64,000 nucleotides of DNA from Lewinellaceae bacterium (GTDB taxonomy: Bacteria; Bacteroidota; Bacteroidia; Chitinophagales; Saprospiraceae), in contig JACJYO010000002.1 of assembly GCA_020636075.1 (NCBI GenBank), positions 806,001 through 870,000 on the forward strand, read 5' to 3'. A model generated the notes under the pieces. That model was not told where the DNA came from. It ran no database searches and saw only the letters and a program-made list of their open reading frames with translations. Positions 1 through 9,708 of the stretch are shown here, piece after piece (within the stretch, counting starts at the first letter, position 1; each line of letters begins with the position of its first letter). The position numbers and the translations under genes are program-made.

Positions 1-255
1 AGTGCGGCATAAATTCTCATTTTATAAATTTCTGCGGATATTCGCCCCCGGAACAACCGCCACCACGATTTCACACGATTGTTCTGTCCTCACCTATTAC
101 CGCCAAATTAGTTGCTGTATTTTTTTTGCAAACACCTCTTCCCTGTTGATTTGCCTTTTTTAATTGCCTCCCCAAGGCATCAAATTATTTGATTGGGCGC
201 GATTGGCGTGCGACTACTATCGTTGTTTGAAAATCACCAACTTAATTTAACTTGT

Positions 256-3183
256 ATGAAGTATTTTAAACTTAAACAAATCATTGCACTGGTTTGCCTG
301 GTCCTCCTGAGTGGGAGTGTTGCCTTTGCGCAGCGGCAAATCAGCGGTGTCGTAACCGATGCCGACAATGGCGAGCCGCTGATCGGTGCGAGTGTCCGCG
401 CTATCGGGACTACCTCCGGCGCTATCACCGATTTTGAGGGTCGCTACGCCTTTCCGCTCCCGGAAGGCGCTACCCAACTTGAAGTGTCTTACACAGGGTA
501 CACGACCCAAACGCTGGACATTGGTGCAGCCACTACCCTGGATTTTTCCATGTCCTCGGGTATTACCCTGGAAGAGACGACGATTATTGGTTACGGCACG
601 GTGAAAAAAACAGACGTGACCGGTGCTATTTTAACTGTCGGTCCCAAGGACTTCAACAAGGGTGCGATGAACTCCCCGCAGGAGCTTATCGTCGGTAAAA
701 TTGCAGGTGTGACGGTCACCACCAACGCCGAACCGGGCGGCGGAGCTACCATCCGCATACGCGGTGGTTCTTCGTTGGGCGCTTCTAATGATCCGCTCAT
801 TGTGATTGACGGAATACCCGTGGATAATGAAACAGTAGCGGGAGGCCGCAGCCCGCTAAACATCGTCAACCCCAATGACATTGAAACGTTCACTGTACTT
901 AAAGATGCCTCAGCCACAGCCATTTACGGATCACGCGCATCAAACGGAGTTATCCTTATCACCACAAAAAAAGGGTCGCTCAAACGGAAAATCGGCATTG
1001 ATTACAATGCTAACTTTTCACTTAGCAGCCGCGCCAATAGCTTAGAAGTTTTGGACGGAAATGCCTTCCGCGCGCTGATCAACGAACGCTACCCCGACGG
1101 CTCTGCAGCCCGGAACCTGCTGGGCACTGCCAACACCGACTGGCAGGATGAAATTTACCAGCAAGCGTTTGGCATGGATCATAACCTCGCCGTTTCCGGT
1201 GGTATTGGTGTCGTGCCGTACCGCGTTTCGCTCGGTTACACCGACCGCGACGGTATCCTGAAAACAGACAATTTCAACCGACTGTCAGGCGCGCTCAACT
1301 TGTCGCCGGGCTTCATGGACAACCGCCTGCAATTCAATGTAAACCTGAAAGTGTCGAAAAGCAAAAACGTCTTTGCCAACCGCGGAGCCGTAGGTGCATC
1401 CATCTTTTTCGACCCAACCAAACCGGTGCTCGACCCGAGCAGTCCATACGGTGGGTATTTTACCTGGACCAACAACGACGGAACACCCAATACACTTGCC
1501 TCCGCCAATCCGGTAGCCCAACTGATGCTGCATGACGACAAATCGGATGTAAAGCGCCTGATCGGGAACGTTCAGGTGGATTATCGTTTTCATTTCCTGC
1601 CGGAATTGCGCGCCAACCTGAATGTCGGCTACGACAACTCAAACAGCGAGGGCAGTGTGCTGGAACCCGCCGAATATTCCGCAGCATTCAACACGAGCGG
1701 CCTCGACAAGCGCTATACCCAGGAGAAGACCAACAAACTGATTGAATATTACATGAATTATGTGAAAGACTTCGGGTCTACCACCCTGGATCTCATGGGC
1801 GGCTATTCCTGGCAGCACTTCCACTTTGACGATGTCACCACCACATTCAATACGGCCAACCCGGACGGCGCTGTGGTGCCGAACGAGCGCGAATATTACC
1901 TGCTCTCGTTGTTTGGGCGTTTGAACTTCAGCATCAACGATAAATACCTGTTTACCTTCACCTTACGCCGCGACGGCACCTCGCGTTTTGCCGAAGAAAA
2001 CCGCTGGGGCATGTTCCCCTCCGCGGCTTTTGCCTGGAAAGTTATCGACGGCCGCTCCGGTGTGCTCAATGGGCTTAAACTGCGCCTGGGCTACGGTATC
2101 ACCGGTCAGCAAGACATCAGCACAGACTACTATCCGTACCTCGCCCGCTACCAGGGCAGCCTGCCTACAGCAGATTATCCGTTTGGCAACGAGTATATTA
2201 CGACACTTCGTCCAAACGGTTACGATCGGAATATTAAATGGGAAGAAACCGCGACTTACAATGCAGGTATCGACTACGAGTTGGCCAATGGCCGCGTATA
2301 TGGTTCGGCAGAGGTGTATTTGCGCAAAACCAGCGACCTGATCAATAAAATTTCGGTTCCGGCAGGCACCAACCTGACCAATGAAATTTTTACAAACGTC
2401 GGCGACCTGGAAAACCGTGGCGTTGAAGTTTCGGTCAATACGATTCCGGTGCAGCGTTCTAATTTTTCCTGGACACTCGGCGCCAACTTTACCATAAACA
2501 GAAATGAAATCACCAAACTTACGCTGACAGACGACCCCAATTATCTCGGGGTGGAAACCGGCACGATTCAGGGCGGTGTAGGGAACAACATCCAGATCAA
2601 CAGCGTGGGCTACCCGGCCTGGTCTTTCTACGTTTACGAACAGGTTTATGACGCTCTGGGAGTTCCGATCGAAGGTTTGTATGTCGATCGCAACAACGAC
2701 GGCCAAATCACCCCTGCCGATAAGTACCGTTTTGAAAACCGGGCAGCCGATTTATTGGTTGGCTTCTATACGAACTTTACCTTCGGTAAATTTGACCTGT
2801 CGACGGGCGGCCGCGCCAGCTTCGGGAACTACCTGTATAACAATGGCCAGTCTGAACAGACCAGTTACAATCGCTTGTATGCACCCACCAACTACCTGGG
2901 GAACCTACAGGCAATTTACAAGCAGATCGATTTTGAAAACCCGAGGCTCTTCAGTGACCATTTTGTTCAGGATGCCTCCTTCCTCCGTTTTGACCACATA
3001 ACACTTGGCTACAATTTTGCAAATTTGGGTGCTTTACGCAACCTCCGGGTGTACGGAACTGTTCAAAACCCGTTTGTGATCACAGACTACCAGGGTATAG
3101 ACCCCGAAGAGTTTGACGGTATTGACGATAATGTTTACCCCCGTTCCCGGATTTTCCTGTTGGGTTTAAATGCAAGTTTCTAA
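256..3183 (+). CDS. SusC/RagA-type TonB-dependent outer membrane transporter
   Basis: This is an outer membrane barrel that, with its SusD partner, imports oligosaccharides using TonB energy. The open frame extends upstream to a TTG at 193, but the ATG at 256 is chosen because it opens a clean signal peptide (MKYFKLKQ, hydrophobic core, ending VAFAQ). The mature protein starts with a carboxypeptidase-D-like domain (QISGVVTDADNGEPLIGA). A plug follows with SusC hallmarks (VIDGIPVDN; LKDASATAIYGSRASNGVI), then a long barrel ending in an aromatic residue (NASF). At 975 aa it is the usual length. The susD gene follows 18 nt later, so the two are surely co-transcribed. The substrate is not readable from sequence, but the SusE/F-like domains downstream suggest a glucan-type polymer (inference). 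Confidence 0.95.
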   Translation: MKYFKLKQIIALVCLVLLSGSVAFAQRQISGVVTDADNGEPLIGASVRAIGTTSGAITDFEGRYAFPLPEGATQLEVSYTGYTTQTLDIGAATTLDFSMSSGITLEETTIIGYGTVKKTDVTGAILTVGPKDFNKGAMNSPQELIVGKIAGVTVTTNAEPGGGATIRIRGGSSLGASNDPLIVIDGIPVDNETVAGGRSPLNIVNPNDIETFTVLKDASATAIYGSRASNGVILITTKKGSLKRKIGIDYNANFSLSSRANSLEVLDGNAFRALINERYPDGSAARNLLGTANTDWQDEIYQQAFGMDHNLAVSGGIGVVPYRVSLGYTDRDGILKTDNFNRLSGALNLSPGFMDNRLQFNVNLKVSKSKNVFANRGAVGASIFFDPTKPVLDPSSPYGGYFTWTNNDGTPNTLASANPVAQLMLHDDKSDVKRLIGNVQVDYRFHFLPELRANLNVGYDNSNSEGSVLEPAEYSAAFNTSGLDKRYTQEKTNKLIEYYMNYVKDFGSTTLDLMGGYSWQHFHFDDVTTTFNTANPDGAVVPNEREYYLLSLFGRLNFSINDKYLFTFTLRRDGTSRFAEENRWGMFPSAAFAWKVIDGRSGVLNGLKLRLGYGITGQQDISTDYYPYLARYQGSLPTADYPFGNEYITTLRPNGYDRNIKWEETATYNAGIDYELANGRVYGSAEVYLRKTSDLINKISVPAGTNLTNEIFTNVGDLENRGVEVSVNTIPVQRSNFSWTLGANFTINRNEITKLTLTDDPNYLGVETGTIQGGVGNNIQINSVGYPAWSFYVYEQVYDALGVPIEGLYVDRNNDGQITPADKYRFENRAADLLVGFYTNFTFGKFDLSTGGRASFGNYLYNNGQSEQTSYNRLYAPTNYLGNLQAIYKQIDFENPRLFSDHFVQDASFLRFDHITLGYNFANLGALRNLRVYGTVQNPFVITDYQGIDPEEFDGIDDNVYPRSRIFLLGLNASF

Positions 3184-3201
3184 ACTTAAAACACAAGAAC
3201 A

Positions 3202-5397
3202 ATGAAATTTAGAACATACAAAATCGGAGCCCTCTTGTTTCTCGGAGTAGCTCTTTTTGCCGTATCCTGTTTCAAGGATCTGGATACGATTCCCCTGAAT
3301 GAAAACGAAACCACGTCGGCCACCGTATACAATGATCCGGCAGCCTACCGGCAAGTCCTTGCCAAACTGTATGCCGGTCTGGCCGTCAGTGGCCAGCAAG
3401 GCCCCGACGGACAGCCTGACATTAGCGGCATCGACGAAGGTTTTTCTACCTATATCCGTCAATACTGGAAAGCCCAGGAACTTTCGACCGACGAGGCCGT
3501 AATTGCCTGGAACGATGGCAACATTCACGACTACGAGCAGCAAGACTGGGATGCCAACAATGAATTTATCCGGGCAATGTACAACCGGATATTTTACCAG
3601 ATTTCCCTGTGCAACGAATACATCCGGGAAACAACAGATGCCAAACTGGACAGCCGGGGTGTGGATGCCAGCCTTCGTGCCGACATCGTCAAGTTCCGCG
3701 CCGAAGCCCGTTTTCTGCGCGCGCTGAGCTACTGGCATGCATTGGATATGTTCCGTCAGGTGCCGTTTGTTACAGAAGCGGATGCAGTAGGCTCCTTTCT
3801 GCCCCGCCAGGCTTCTGCTGAAGAGTTGTTCAATTTTGTTGAAAGTGAATTAAAAGCCATCGAATCGGAACTGGTGGCGCCCCGGCAAAACGAATATGGC
3901 CGCGCCGACCAGGCTGCTGCCTGGATGGTTTTGGCAAAATTGTACCTGAACGCACAAGTGTACATCAACCGTGACCGCTACACCGATTGCATCGCCTACA
4001 CCAAAAAAGTGATTGATGCCGGGTATCCCATGGAATCGAATTATGCCCATATGTTCATGGCGGACAATGACAATGCCGACGGGATCATTTTTGCCGTCCG
4101 TTTTGATGGAAACAAAACACGTACCTGGGGCGGGATGACTTTCGTATGCCACGCAGCAGTAGGTGGCAGCATGAGCGCCGCTGCCTTCGGCCTCGACGGC
4201 GGCTGGGGCGGCACCCGGGTAACCAAGGCCTTAGTGGATAAATTCCCGGCTACCGGCGGCAATGTGTTGGTCAGCCCCAACGCAGGTAGTACGTACCCGG
4301 TTATTTATGTACCGGGCTCTTACCAGGGATGGGATCCGGCCTCTTCCAATCAACTGGCCTCGCGCAACAACGACAATACCTATGAAGGGTATATCAATTT
4401 TACCGATGGCAATACTGAGTTCAAATTCACACTCGGCCCAAGCTGGCCTAGTGGTGACTTTGGGGATACGGGCGGAGACGGCACCTTGGAGCCCGGTGGC
4501 GATAACATTATAGTTGCCAATCCCGGCTTTTACAAAATCAACGTCGACTTTAATACAAACACCTACACCCTGCTGAAAACAGAATGGGGACTCATTGGCG
4601 ACGCGACGCCCGGTGGCTGGGCCAGTGATCAGAATATGACCTACGACCCCACTGAAGGGGCATGGAAGATCCAACTCAACCTGGTAGCCGGCAAAATCAA
4701 GTTCCGCGCCAACGACGACTGGCCCGTCAACTACGGTGATCCGAACGGCGACGCCCTGCTGGCACTGGACGGCAAGGATATTGATATTCCATCTGCCGGC
4801 ACGTACCTGATCAAGCTGTACCTGGATAAGCCCGATTACACTTATTCCATTGAACGCCCGCTCTTCGACCGCCGCGCGATGTTCTGGTCCGACGGACAAA
4901 ACCTGGAAATCAGCGATATCAGCCAGTTCACGGAAGGCTATGCCGTTACTAAATTTAGCAACATGCGCTCTGACGGCACACCAGGTTCCAACCCAACCTG
5001 GGTGGATACGGACTTTCCGATGTTCCGCATTGAAGATGCCTACCTGATGTATGCTGAAGCGATTCTGCGCGGAGGCACCGGTGGCGACGTCAATGCTGCG
5101 ATCAATTACATCAACATGATCCGTGGACGTGCTTACGCAGGTACGGCAGGCAATATAACCGGCAATGATTTGACGCTGGATTTCATCATTGATGAACGCG
5201 CGCGCGAATTGTACTGGGAATGCCACCGGCGGACTGACCTGATTCGCTTTGGCCGTTTCAGTGAAACTGATTACCTGTGGCCCTACAAAGGCAACACGCC
5301 AAGCGGTGAATCGCGTCCGAAATTTTACGATGTTTTTCCGATCCCTTCATCTGATATTGGAGCCAATCCGAATCTGGTGCAGAACCCGGGCTATTAA
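3202..5397 (+). CDS. SusD/RagB-like lipoprotein with inserted SusE/F-type starch-binding domains
   Basis: This is a surface lipoprotein that binds glycan and caps the SusC barrel. A lipobox (FAVSC, Cys23) ends the signal peptide. TPR-like SusD sequence follows (FRAEARFLRALSYW near residue 165) and the SusD C-terminal part resumes at LFDRRAMFW, with FRIEDAYLMYAEA and ending PNLVQNPGY. Between about residues 365 and 550 lies an extra block (VPGSYQGWDP; IIGDATPGGW-like; KIKFRANDDWPVN) that closely matches the separate SusE-like protein encoded next. The insert lies where SusD proteins normally run straight from VTKALVDKFP to DRRAMFW. At 731 aa it is about 200 aa longer than usual. The fusion is directly visible; carbohydrate binding by the insert is inferred from family resemblance. 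Confidence 0.93.
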   Translation: MKFRTYKIGALLFLGVALFAVSCFKDLDTIPLNENETTSATVYNDPAAYRQVLAKLYAGLAVSGQQGPDGQPDISGIDEGFSTYIRQYWKAQELSTDEAVIAWNDGNIHDYEQQDWDANNEFIRAMYNRIFYQISLCNEYIRETTDAKLDSRGVDASLRADIVKFRAEARFLRALSYWHALDMFRQVPFVTEADAVGSFLPRQASAEELFNFVESELKAIESELVAPRQNEYGRADQAAAWMVLAKLYLNAQVYINRDRYTDCIAYTKKVIDAGYPMESNYAHMFMADNDNADGIIFAVRFDGNKTRTWGGMTFVCHAAVGGSMSAAAFGLDGGWGGTRVTKALVDKFPATGGNVLVSPNAGSTYPVIYVPGSYQGWDPASSNQLASRNNDNTYEGYINFTDGNTEFKFTLGPSWPSGDFGDTGGDGTLEPGGDNIIVANPGFYKINVDFNTNTYTLLKTEWGLIGDATPGGWASDQNMTYDPTEGAWKIQLNLVAGKIKFRANDDWPVNYGDPNGDALLALDGKDIDIPSAGTYLIKLYLDKPDYTYSIERPLFDRRAMFWSDGQNLEISDISQFTEGYAVTKFSNMRSDGTPGSNPTWVDTDFPMFRIEDAYLMYAEAILRGGTGGDVNAAINYINMIRGRAYAGTAGNITGNDLTLDFIIDERARELYWECHRRTDLIRFGRFSETDYLWPYKGNTPSGESRPKFYDVFPIPSSDIGANPNLVQNPGY

Positions 5398-5497
5398 TCC
5401 TTGAATAAATGAGCGAATGCGAATATTTTTCGTCGATCAGCATCTTTTACAGCTGGCTCATTTGTCTTAAGATCAATAATTTTAAAAACAAACAACA

Positions 5498-6535
5498 ATG
5501 AAAAAATATATAAATCTGACGTTTGCTGCAATCGTACTGTTTGCTGTAGGCTGTGGCAAAGGCGAATTCCTCCCGGGTCCGACCCTGTATCTCGGAGATG
5601 CCCCGGTGATCACCAGTCCGGCTGATCAGGACGTACTGGTACTGACGGAAGATCAGGCGAGCAACCCGCTTACGGTAACCTGGACCGCCGCTGAATACGG
5701 TTTCCGGGCAGCAACAACCTATACGGTGGAAGTGGACCGGGCCGGCAGCAACTTTGCCAATGCTGTAGTTTTAGGCACATCTACCGGTCTCCAGCTCAAC
5801 ACAACGGTTAGCAAACTCAATACGGCTTTGTTTACAACACTTGGCCTGCAAGGTGAAGTGGCCTGGGATATCGAAATGCGGCTGGTAGCTAAAGTCAGTG
5901 CTGATGTCGACCTGGTTTATTCGCAACCAATTACCATGAAGGTAACCCCGTATACTGTTATCATTATTTATCCAAAACTGTTTGTCCCCGGAAGCTATCA
6001 GGGCTGGAATCCGGCCGACGAAAAGACGGTGATTTATTCGGCTAAAAGCGATGGTAAGTTTGAGGGGTATATCTATTTCGCTGATCCCAATACCGAATAC
6101 AAGTACAATGACGGCACGGATTGGTTTGGCGATGACGGCGCAGACGGCACACTGGAATCAGCGGGTGGCGCTGCCAATATCAAGGTAGCAGATCCCGGGA
6201 TGTACCGGCTGAACGTCAACTTCAATGCGCTCACCCATACCAATGCCAAAATTAGTTGGGGCATTATTGGCGATGCCACGCCGACCGGCTGGGATTCGGA
6301 TACCGATATGGTTTTTGATGCCGCAGAAAACAAACTTTCCATCACCATGGATCTTGTGGTTGGGAAAATCAAATTCCGCGCTAACGACGACTGGCCGGTA
6401 AACCTGGGTGACGATGATGCCAACGGCTCGCTGGAATACGGTGGCGCTGATATCACTGTAGCGGAGGCCGGCAATTATACCGTTGACCTGATTTTGAGTG
6501 GCGCAGTATACACGTACAAGCTGACGAAAAATTAA
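5498..6535 (+). CDS. SusE/SusF-like outer membrane glycan-binding lipoprotein
   Basis: This is a predicted surface lipoprotein (signal peptide ending FAVGC, Cys19) of the SusE/SusF family. An N-terminal fibronectin-like domain (residues about 30-150, ITSPADQDVLVLTEDQA) is followed by two tandem starch-binding-type modules, with VPGSYQGWNP near residue 165 and KIKFRANDDWPVN near 290. The same two modules are inserted in the SusD encoded 100 nt upstream. The gene closes a three-gene susCDE operon and is followed by a strong terminator. SusE family proteins hold glycan at the cell surface and are not enzymes. No glycoside hydrolase is encoded beside this locus. Confidence 0.9.
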   Translation: MKKYINLTFAAIVLFAVGCGKGEFLPGPTLYLGDAPVITSPADQDVLVLTEDQASNPLTVTWTAAEYGFRAATTYTVEVDRAGSNFANAVVLGTSTGLQLNTTVSKLNTALFTTLGLQGEVAWDIEMRLVAKVSADVDLVYSQPITMKVTPYTVIIIYPKLFVPGSYQGWNPADEKTVIYSAKSDGKFEGYIYFADPNTEYKYNDGTDWFGDDGADGTLESAGGAANIKVADPGMYRLNVNFNALTHTNAKISWGIIGDATPTGWDSDTDMVFDAAENKLSITMDLVVGKIKFRANDDWPVNLGDDDANGSLEYGGADITVAEAGNYTVDLILSGAVYTYKLTKN

Positions 6536-6556
6536 AATTCTCCGTGTTTTTATTAA

Positions 6557-6590
6557 GGGGTTGCTCCGGGTTCCGGAGTAACCCTTTTTC
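6557..6590 (+). terminator. Rho-independent terminator after susCDE-like operon
   Basis: A 12-bp stem (GGGTTGCTCCGG pairing with CCGGAGTAACCC, one G-T pair) with a GTT loop is followed directly by a run of T. It lies 22 nt after the SusE-like stop codon. Confidence 0.85.
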
Positions 6591-6628
6591 TTTGTGGAAT
6601 CACCAGCTTGGATCATTAACCTTATATC

Positions 6629-7438
6629 ATGGAAGAATTTCTCAATTACCAATTGTTCCATTTCGGAAAGTATTCCCTTTCGGTTTATCATCTCGTATTC
6701 ATAGCCGCCGTTTTTCTGATTACCTGGATCACCTTGCTAGCTGTTAAAGCCACCATTTACCGGTCGAAACGGATTGACCCAGGGCGGCAATACGCACTTT
6801 ACCAGATTATCCGGTATTTCCTGTCCATACTGGCCGTAATCATTGCCCTGGAAAGTATCGGCGTCACCATGAATGTGTTGCTGGCCGGTTCGGCAGCCTT
6901 GCTGGTCGGCATCGGCCTGGGGCTGCAAGGCTTGTTCAACGACTTTGTGTCGGGTATTATCATTCTGGCTGATGGCTCTGTAGAGGTCGACGACGTCATT
7001 GAAGTAGATGGTATGGTGGCACGCGTTCAAGCCATACAGCTGCGGACCTCCCTGGTGAAAACCCGCGATGAAAAATACATCATCCTGCCCAATTCTGTGC
7101 TTACCGGTGGCAAACTGATCAACTGGACGCACAACCTGGATTTGTCCCGCTTTGACATTACGGTTGGCGTTGCCTACAGTTCCGATGTGGAAAAAGTGCG
7201 GCAAATCCTGGTCGACGTGGCTAAAGCGCATCCAATGGTTTCCCAGGACCGCGAGCCAAGAGCCCGTCTGCTCGACTTTGCTGATTCGTCGATCAATTTT
7301 GAATTACTTTTCTGGACCCATGAGGTATTCGGCGTGGAGAATACAAAAAGCGATATGCGCTTTGCCATCTGCCAGGCTTTCCGCGATCAGGATGTAGAAA
7401 TTCCGTTCCCGCAGCGGGTAGTTCACATGTCCAAATAA
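6629..7438 (+). CDS. MscS-family mechanosensitive ion channel
   Basis: This is a small-conductance mechanosensitive channel of 269 aa, close to the minimal MscS length. It has three predicted membrane segments. The pore-lining third helix is rich in Gly/Ala (GSAALLVGIGLGLQGLFNDF, residues about 90-110) and is followed by the typical beta domain (GSVEVDDVIEVDG; TRDEKYIILPNSVL). Such channels open on hypo-osmotic stress and release solutes. It stands alone between the sus operon terminator and the DUF389 gene and may be a single cistron. Confidence 0.93.
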   Translation: MEEFLNYQLFHFGKYSLSVYHLVFIAAVFLITWITLLAVKATIYRSKRIDPGRQYALYQIIRYFLSILAVIIALESIGVTMNVLLAGSAALLVGIGLGLQGLFNDFVSGIIILADGSVEVDDVIEVDGMVARVQAIQLRTSLVKTRDEKYIILPNSVLTGGKLINWTHNLDLSRFDITVGVAYSSDVEKVRQILVDVAKAHPMVSQDREPRARLLDFADSSINFELLFWTHEVFGVENTKSDMRFAICQAFRDQDVEIPFPQRVVHMSK

Positions 7439-7446
7439 ATGAGTTA

Positions 7447-7540
7447 CTTGTTTCTGGTTTCTGGTTAGGAAGTTTCTGGTTTACACCCCCCCCGGGTTAT
7501 TTAACCAGAAACCTTCTAACCCGAAACCTGAAACCTCAGT
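7447..7540. repeat. Imperfect inverted repeat, TTTCTGGTT / AACCAGAAACC arms
   Basis: The short gap after the MscS gene holds TTTCTGGTTTCTGGTTAGGA on the left and AACCAGAAACCTTCTAACC on the right, around a C-rich centre. It can form a cruciform or act as a weak terminator. No gene is visible here. Confidence 0.6.
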
Positions 7541-7548
7541 TCAATATC

Positions 7549-8856
7549 ATGAAAAACATCCTGAAAGAGTATTTCGACCTCCGAGCCGACCAGGCCAGAA
7601 CAGCTGATATTGCCGGGGACATCCGCTCGGGCTGCGAATTTAAAGGCACGAACCTTTGGGCGCTGGTTGCCGCCATTTTGATCGCATCCGTTGGCCTGAA
7701 CATCAATTCCACGGCCGTGATCATCGGCGCCATGTTGATCTCGCCACTCATGGGGCCCATTGTGGGCACAGGTTATGCACTGGCAACTTTTGATTTTGAA
7801 TTGCTGAAAACTGCCGGCCGCAACTTTCTGACCTTCGTGGTGATCAGCCTGGCCACATCGGCTATTTTCTTTTTCCTTTCCCCGTTCGACAATCCGACAC
7901 CGGAAATGGAGGCGCGCACCTACCCTACCATTTACGATGTGCTGATTGGCTTTTTTGGCGGTGTGGCCGGTATTGTGGCGTATACCCGGAAAGAAACGGT
8001 TGGCAATATCATTCCGGGGGTAGCCATCGCAACAGCCCTGATGCCGCCACTGTGCACAGCAGGCTACGGGCTGGCCAACCCGAGCGACATCAAGTATTTT
8101 GCCGGCGCCATTTATCTGTTCATCATCAATTCGGTGATGATCGCCTTTGCCACTTTTGCAGTTACCAAAATTGTACTGCGCAGCGGACGGCGGAAATACG
8201 AAGACCCGGAAACCAAAAAACGGGTAACCTGGATCATTAGCCTGGTCATGGCCGGGACGGTACTGCCCAGCATCTGGATGGCCTACAACCTCGTCCAAAA
8301 AAATGAATTTGACCAACGGGCCGACGATTTTTTAAAAATAGAGGTGGAAGCAATGCAAATCCCCATCCTCAAAACGAATGTCTCCTTTCAGGACAACAGC
8401 ATTGAAATTTTCTCGCTGGGCGAACCCGACAGCCTGACAAAGCAGAAACTGCTGGACCGCCGGCGTTTTTATCAACTGGACAATACAAGACTCAGTTTCA
8501 AGTCGGCACGCGAATACATCGTCGATAAAGAGCGCCAGTACCGCACTGAAGCCGAACAACAACTGCTCCAGTGGCGCGATTCGGCGTATGCCCTGCAACG
8601 CACACTGGATCAACTCGCCGATCGCCGCCGCTGGGAAGCAAGCCTGCTCCCTGAGCTTGCTGCGGTGGACACCAACATCACGGCCTTCGGCATACCCGCC
8701 ATGCACTACCGAAAAAATGCCCCCGACAGTCTGGTAACGGTACTTGTTTTTTGCAAAGCGCAGGCGCCAAATAGGGATCATCAGGGACAATTGGAGCGAT
8801 TGTTGAAAGCGAAGTTTAAAGGGAAGCAGGTGGCGCTGGAGTATGTGATGGAGTGA
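7549..8856 (+). CDS. DUF389 family membrane protein
   Basis: This is a 435-aa integral membrane protein of the DUF389 (TIGR00341-type) family, whose function is unknown. The family core is clear: LNINSTAVIIGAMLISPLMG (residues about 50-70), then TVGNIIPGVAIATALMPPLCTAGYG near 145-170, with about six hydrophobic segments up to residue 255. A soluble C-terminal half rich in charged residues (about 260-435) follows and may be a ligand or regulatory domain. The gene is 110 nt downstream of the MscS gene, separated by an inverted repeat, and is followed by a terminator. No catalytic motif is apparent. Confidence 0.9.
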   Translation: MKNILKEYFDLRADQARTADIAGDIRSGCEFKGTNLWALVAAILIASVGLNINSTAVIIGAMLISPLMGPIVGTGYALATFDFELLKTAGRNFLTFVVISLATSAIFFFLSPFDNPTPEMEARTYPTIYDVLIGFFGGVAGIVAYTRKETVGNIIPGVAIATALMPPLCTAGYGLANPSDIKYFAGAIYLFIINSVMIAFATFAVTKIVLRSGRRKYEDPETKKRVTWIISLVMAGTVLPSIWMAYNLVQKNEFDQRADDFLKIEVEAMQIPILKTNVSFQDNSIEIFSLGEPDSLTKQKLLDRRRFYQLDNTRLSFKSAREYIVDKERQYRTEAEQQLLQWRDSAYALQRTLDQLADRRRWEASLLPELAAVDTNITAFGIPAMHYRKNAPDSLVTVLVFCKAQAPNRDHQGQLERLLKAKFKGKQVALEYVME

Positions 8857-8860
8857 GTGT

Positions 8861-8888
8861 CGCCCGGGGTGCACCCGGCCGTTTTTTA
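8861..8888 (+). terminator. Likely terminator after DUF389 gene
   Basis: A CCGGG/CCCGG hairpin is followed by CCG and a run of six T. It separates the DUF389 gene from the CRISPR operon. Confidence 0.6.
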
Positions 8889-8913
8889 TTTCAGGGAAAA
8901 GGATATACATTTG
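8883..8913 (+). promoter_or_regulatory. Candidate promoter of the cas6-csm operon
   Basis: TACATTTG at 8906-8913 matches the Bacteroidota -7 element TAnnTTTG exactly. TTTT at 8883-8886 sits at the right distance (19 nt) for a weak -33 box. The cas6 start is 104 nt downstream. The match is by eye only. Confidence 0.45.
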
Positions 8914-9016
8914 AAAATCCTCCCTTATCTCATGCGACCCTTGTCTTCCTGATCATCCGGCAAGCAGCCTGTCTTGCCCGGGAACTGTAAACACCTAAAC
9001 CCTTGCCCTGAATCCA

Positions 9017-9688
9017 ATGAGCAAGCTCCGAATTTTGTCCGTCGCCTTCGATACGGCCATAAAACCCTGGGAATTGCGCGCCTTCCGCAGCGCCGTGGCG
9101 CGCAAGGCCGGCTGGGAACACGAACTTTTCCACAACCACAATAACGACACCGGCGGCTTCCACTACCGCCTGCCGCTGATCCAGTACAAACAGGAGCACG
9201 GCTGCCCGATGCTCGTTTGCCTGAATGAAGGCATCGAAGAACTGCACCATTTTTTCTCCCAGCCCGACTGGACGCTGGACATCAACGGCCGCAGCACGCC
9301 CGTGCGCATCCAACGCCTCGATGTCAAACAGTTCGACCTAAGCCTGCGCGACCAGCCCTCCCGCTACCACATCCGAAACTGGATTGCCCTCAACGAAGAC
9401 AACTACGCCACCTATACCCGCCTCGACGGTATGGTGGAACGGCTTTACCTCCTTGAAAAAATACTGAAAAACCAGATCGTCGGCCTGCTCCACCAAATCG
9501 GCTACTCGCCCGAAGAAGCGGTCGAGGTCAAACTCCTGCACAAAAAAGACGAACGCTGGGTGAGCTACAAAGGCGTCAAAATGCTGGCCTTCTCGCTGGA
9601 ATTTTCCTGCAACGTGACGCTGCCGGATTATTTGGGGATCGGGAAAGGGTGTAGTAGCGGATGGGGGGTGGTGAAGGGGCTGCGGTAA
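9017..9688 (+). CDS. cas6: CRISPR-associated endoribonuclease Cas6
   Basis: Cas6 cuts the precursor CRISPR transcript within each repeat, leaving an 8-nt 5' handle (here expected to be ATTGAAAC). The 223-aa protein has a ferredoxin-like fold pattern and ends in the diagnostic glycine-rich segment YLGIGKGCSSGWGVVKGL (residues about 203-221). A candidate catalytic His lies in the segment FHNHNN near residue 40, though position alone cannot prove it. It is the first gene of the operon and its stop lies 20 nt before the cas10 ATG. The 36-nt repeats of both arrays are the expected substrate. Confidence 0.9.
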   Translation: MSKLRILSVAFDTAIKPWELRAFRSAVARKAGWEHELFHNHNNDTGGFHYRLPLIQYKQEHGCPMLVCLNEGIEELHHFFSQPDWTLDINGRSTPVRIQRLDVKQFDLSLRDQPSRYHIRNWIALNEDNYATYTRLDGMVERLYLLEKILKNQIVGLLHQIGYSPEEAVEVKLLHKKDERWVSYKGVKMLAFSLEFSCNVTLPDYLGIGKGCSSGWGVVKGLR

Positions 9689-9708
9689 AACTTAAAAAAA
9701 CGAAAAAT

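Noticed and set aside
4231..5226. 331-codon open frame on the - strand
   Set aside because: Antisense to the SusD gene, with no recognisable family.
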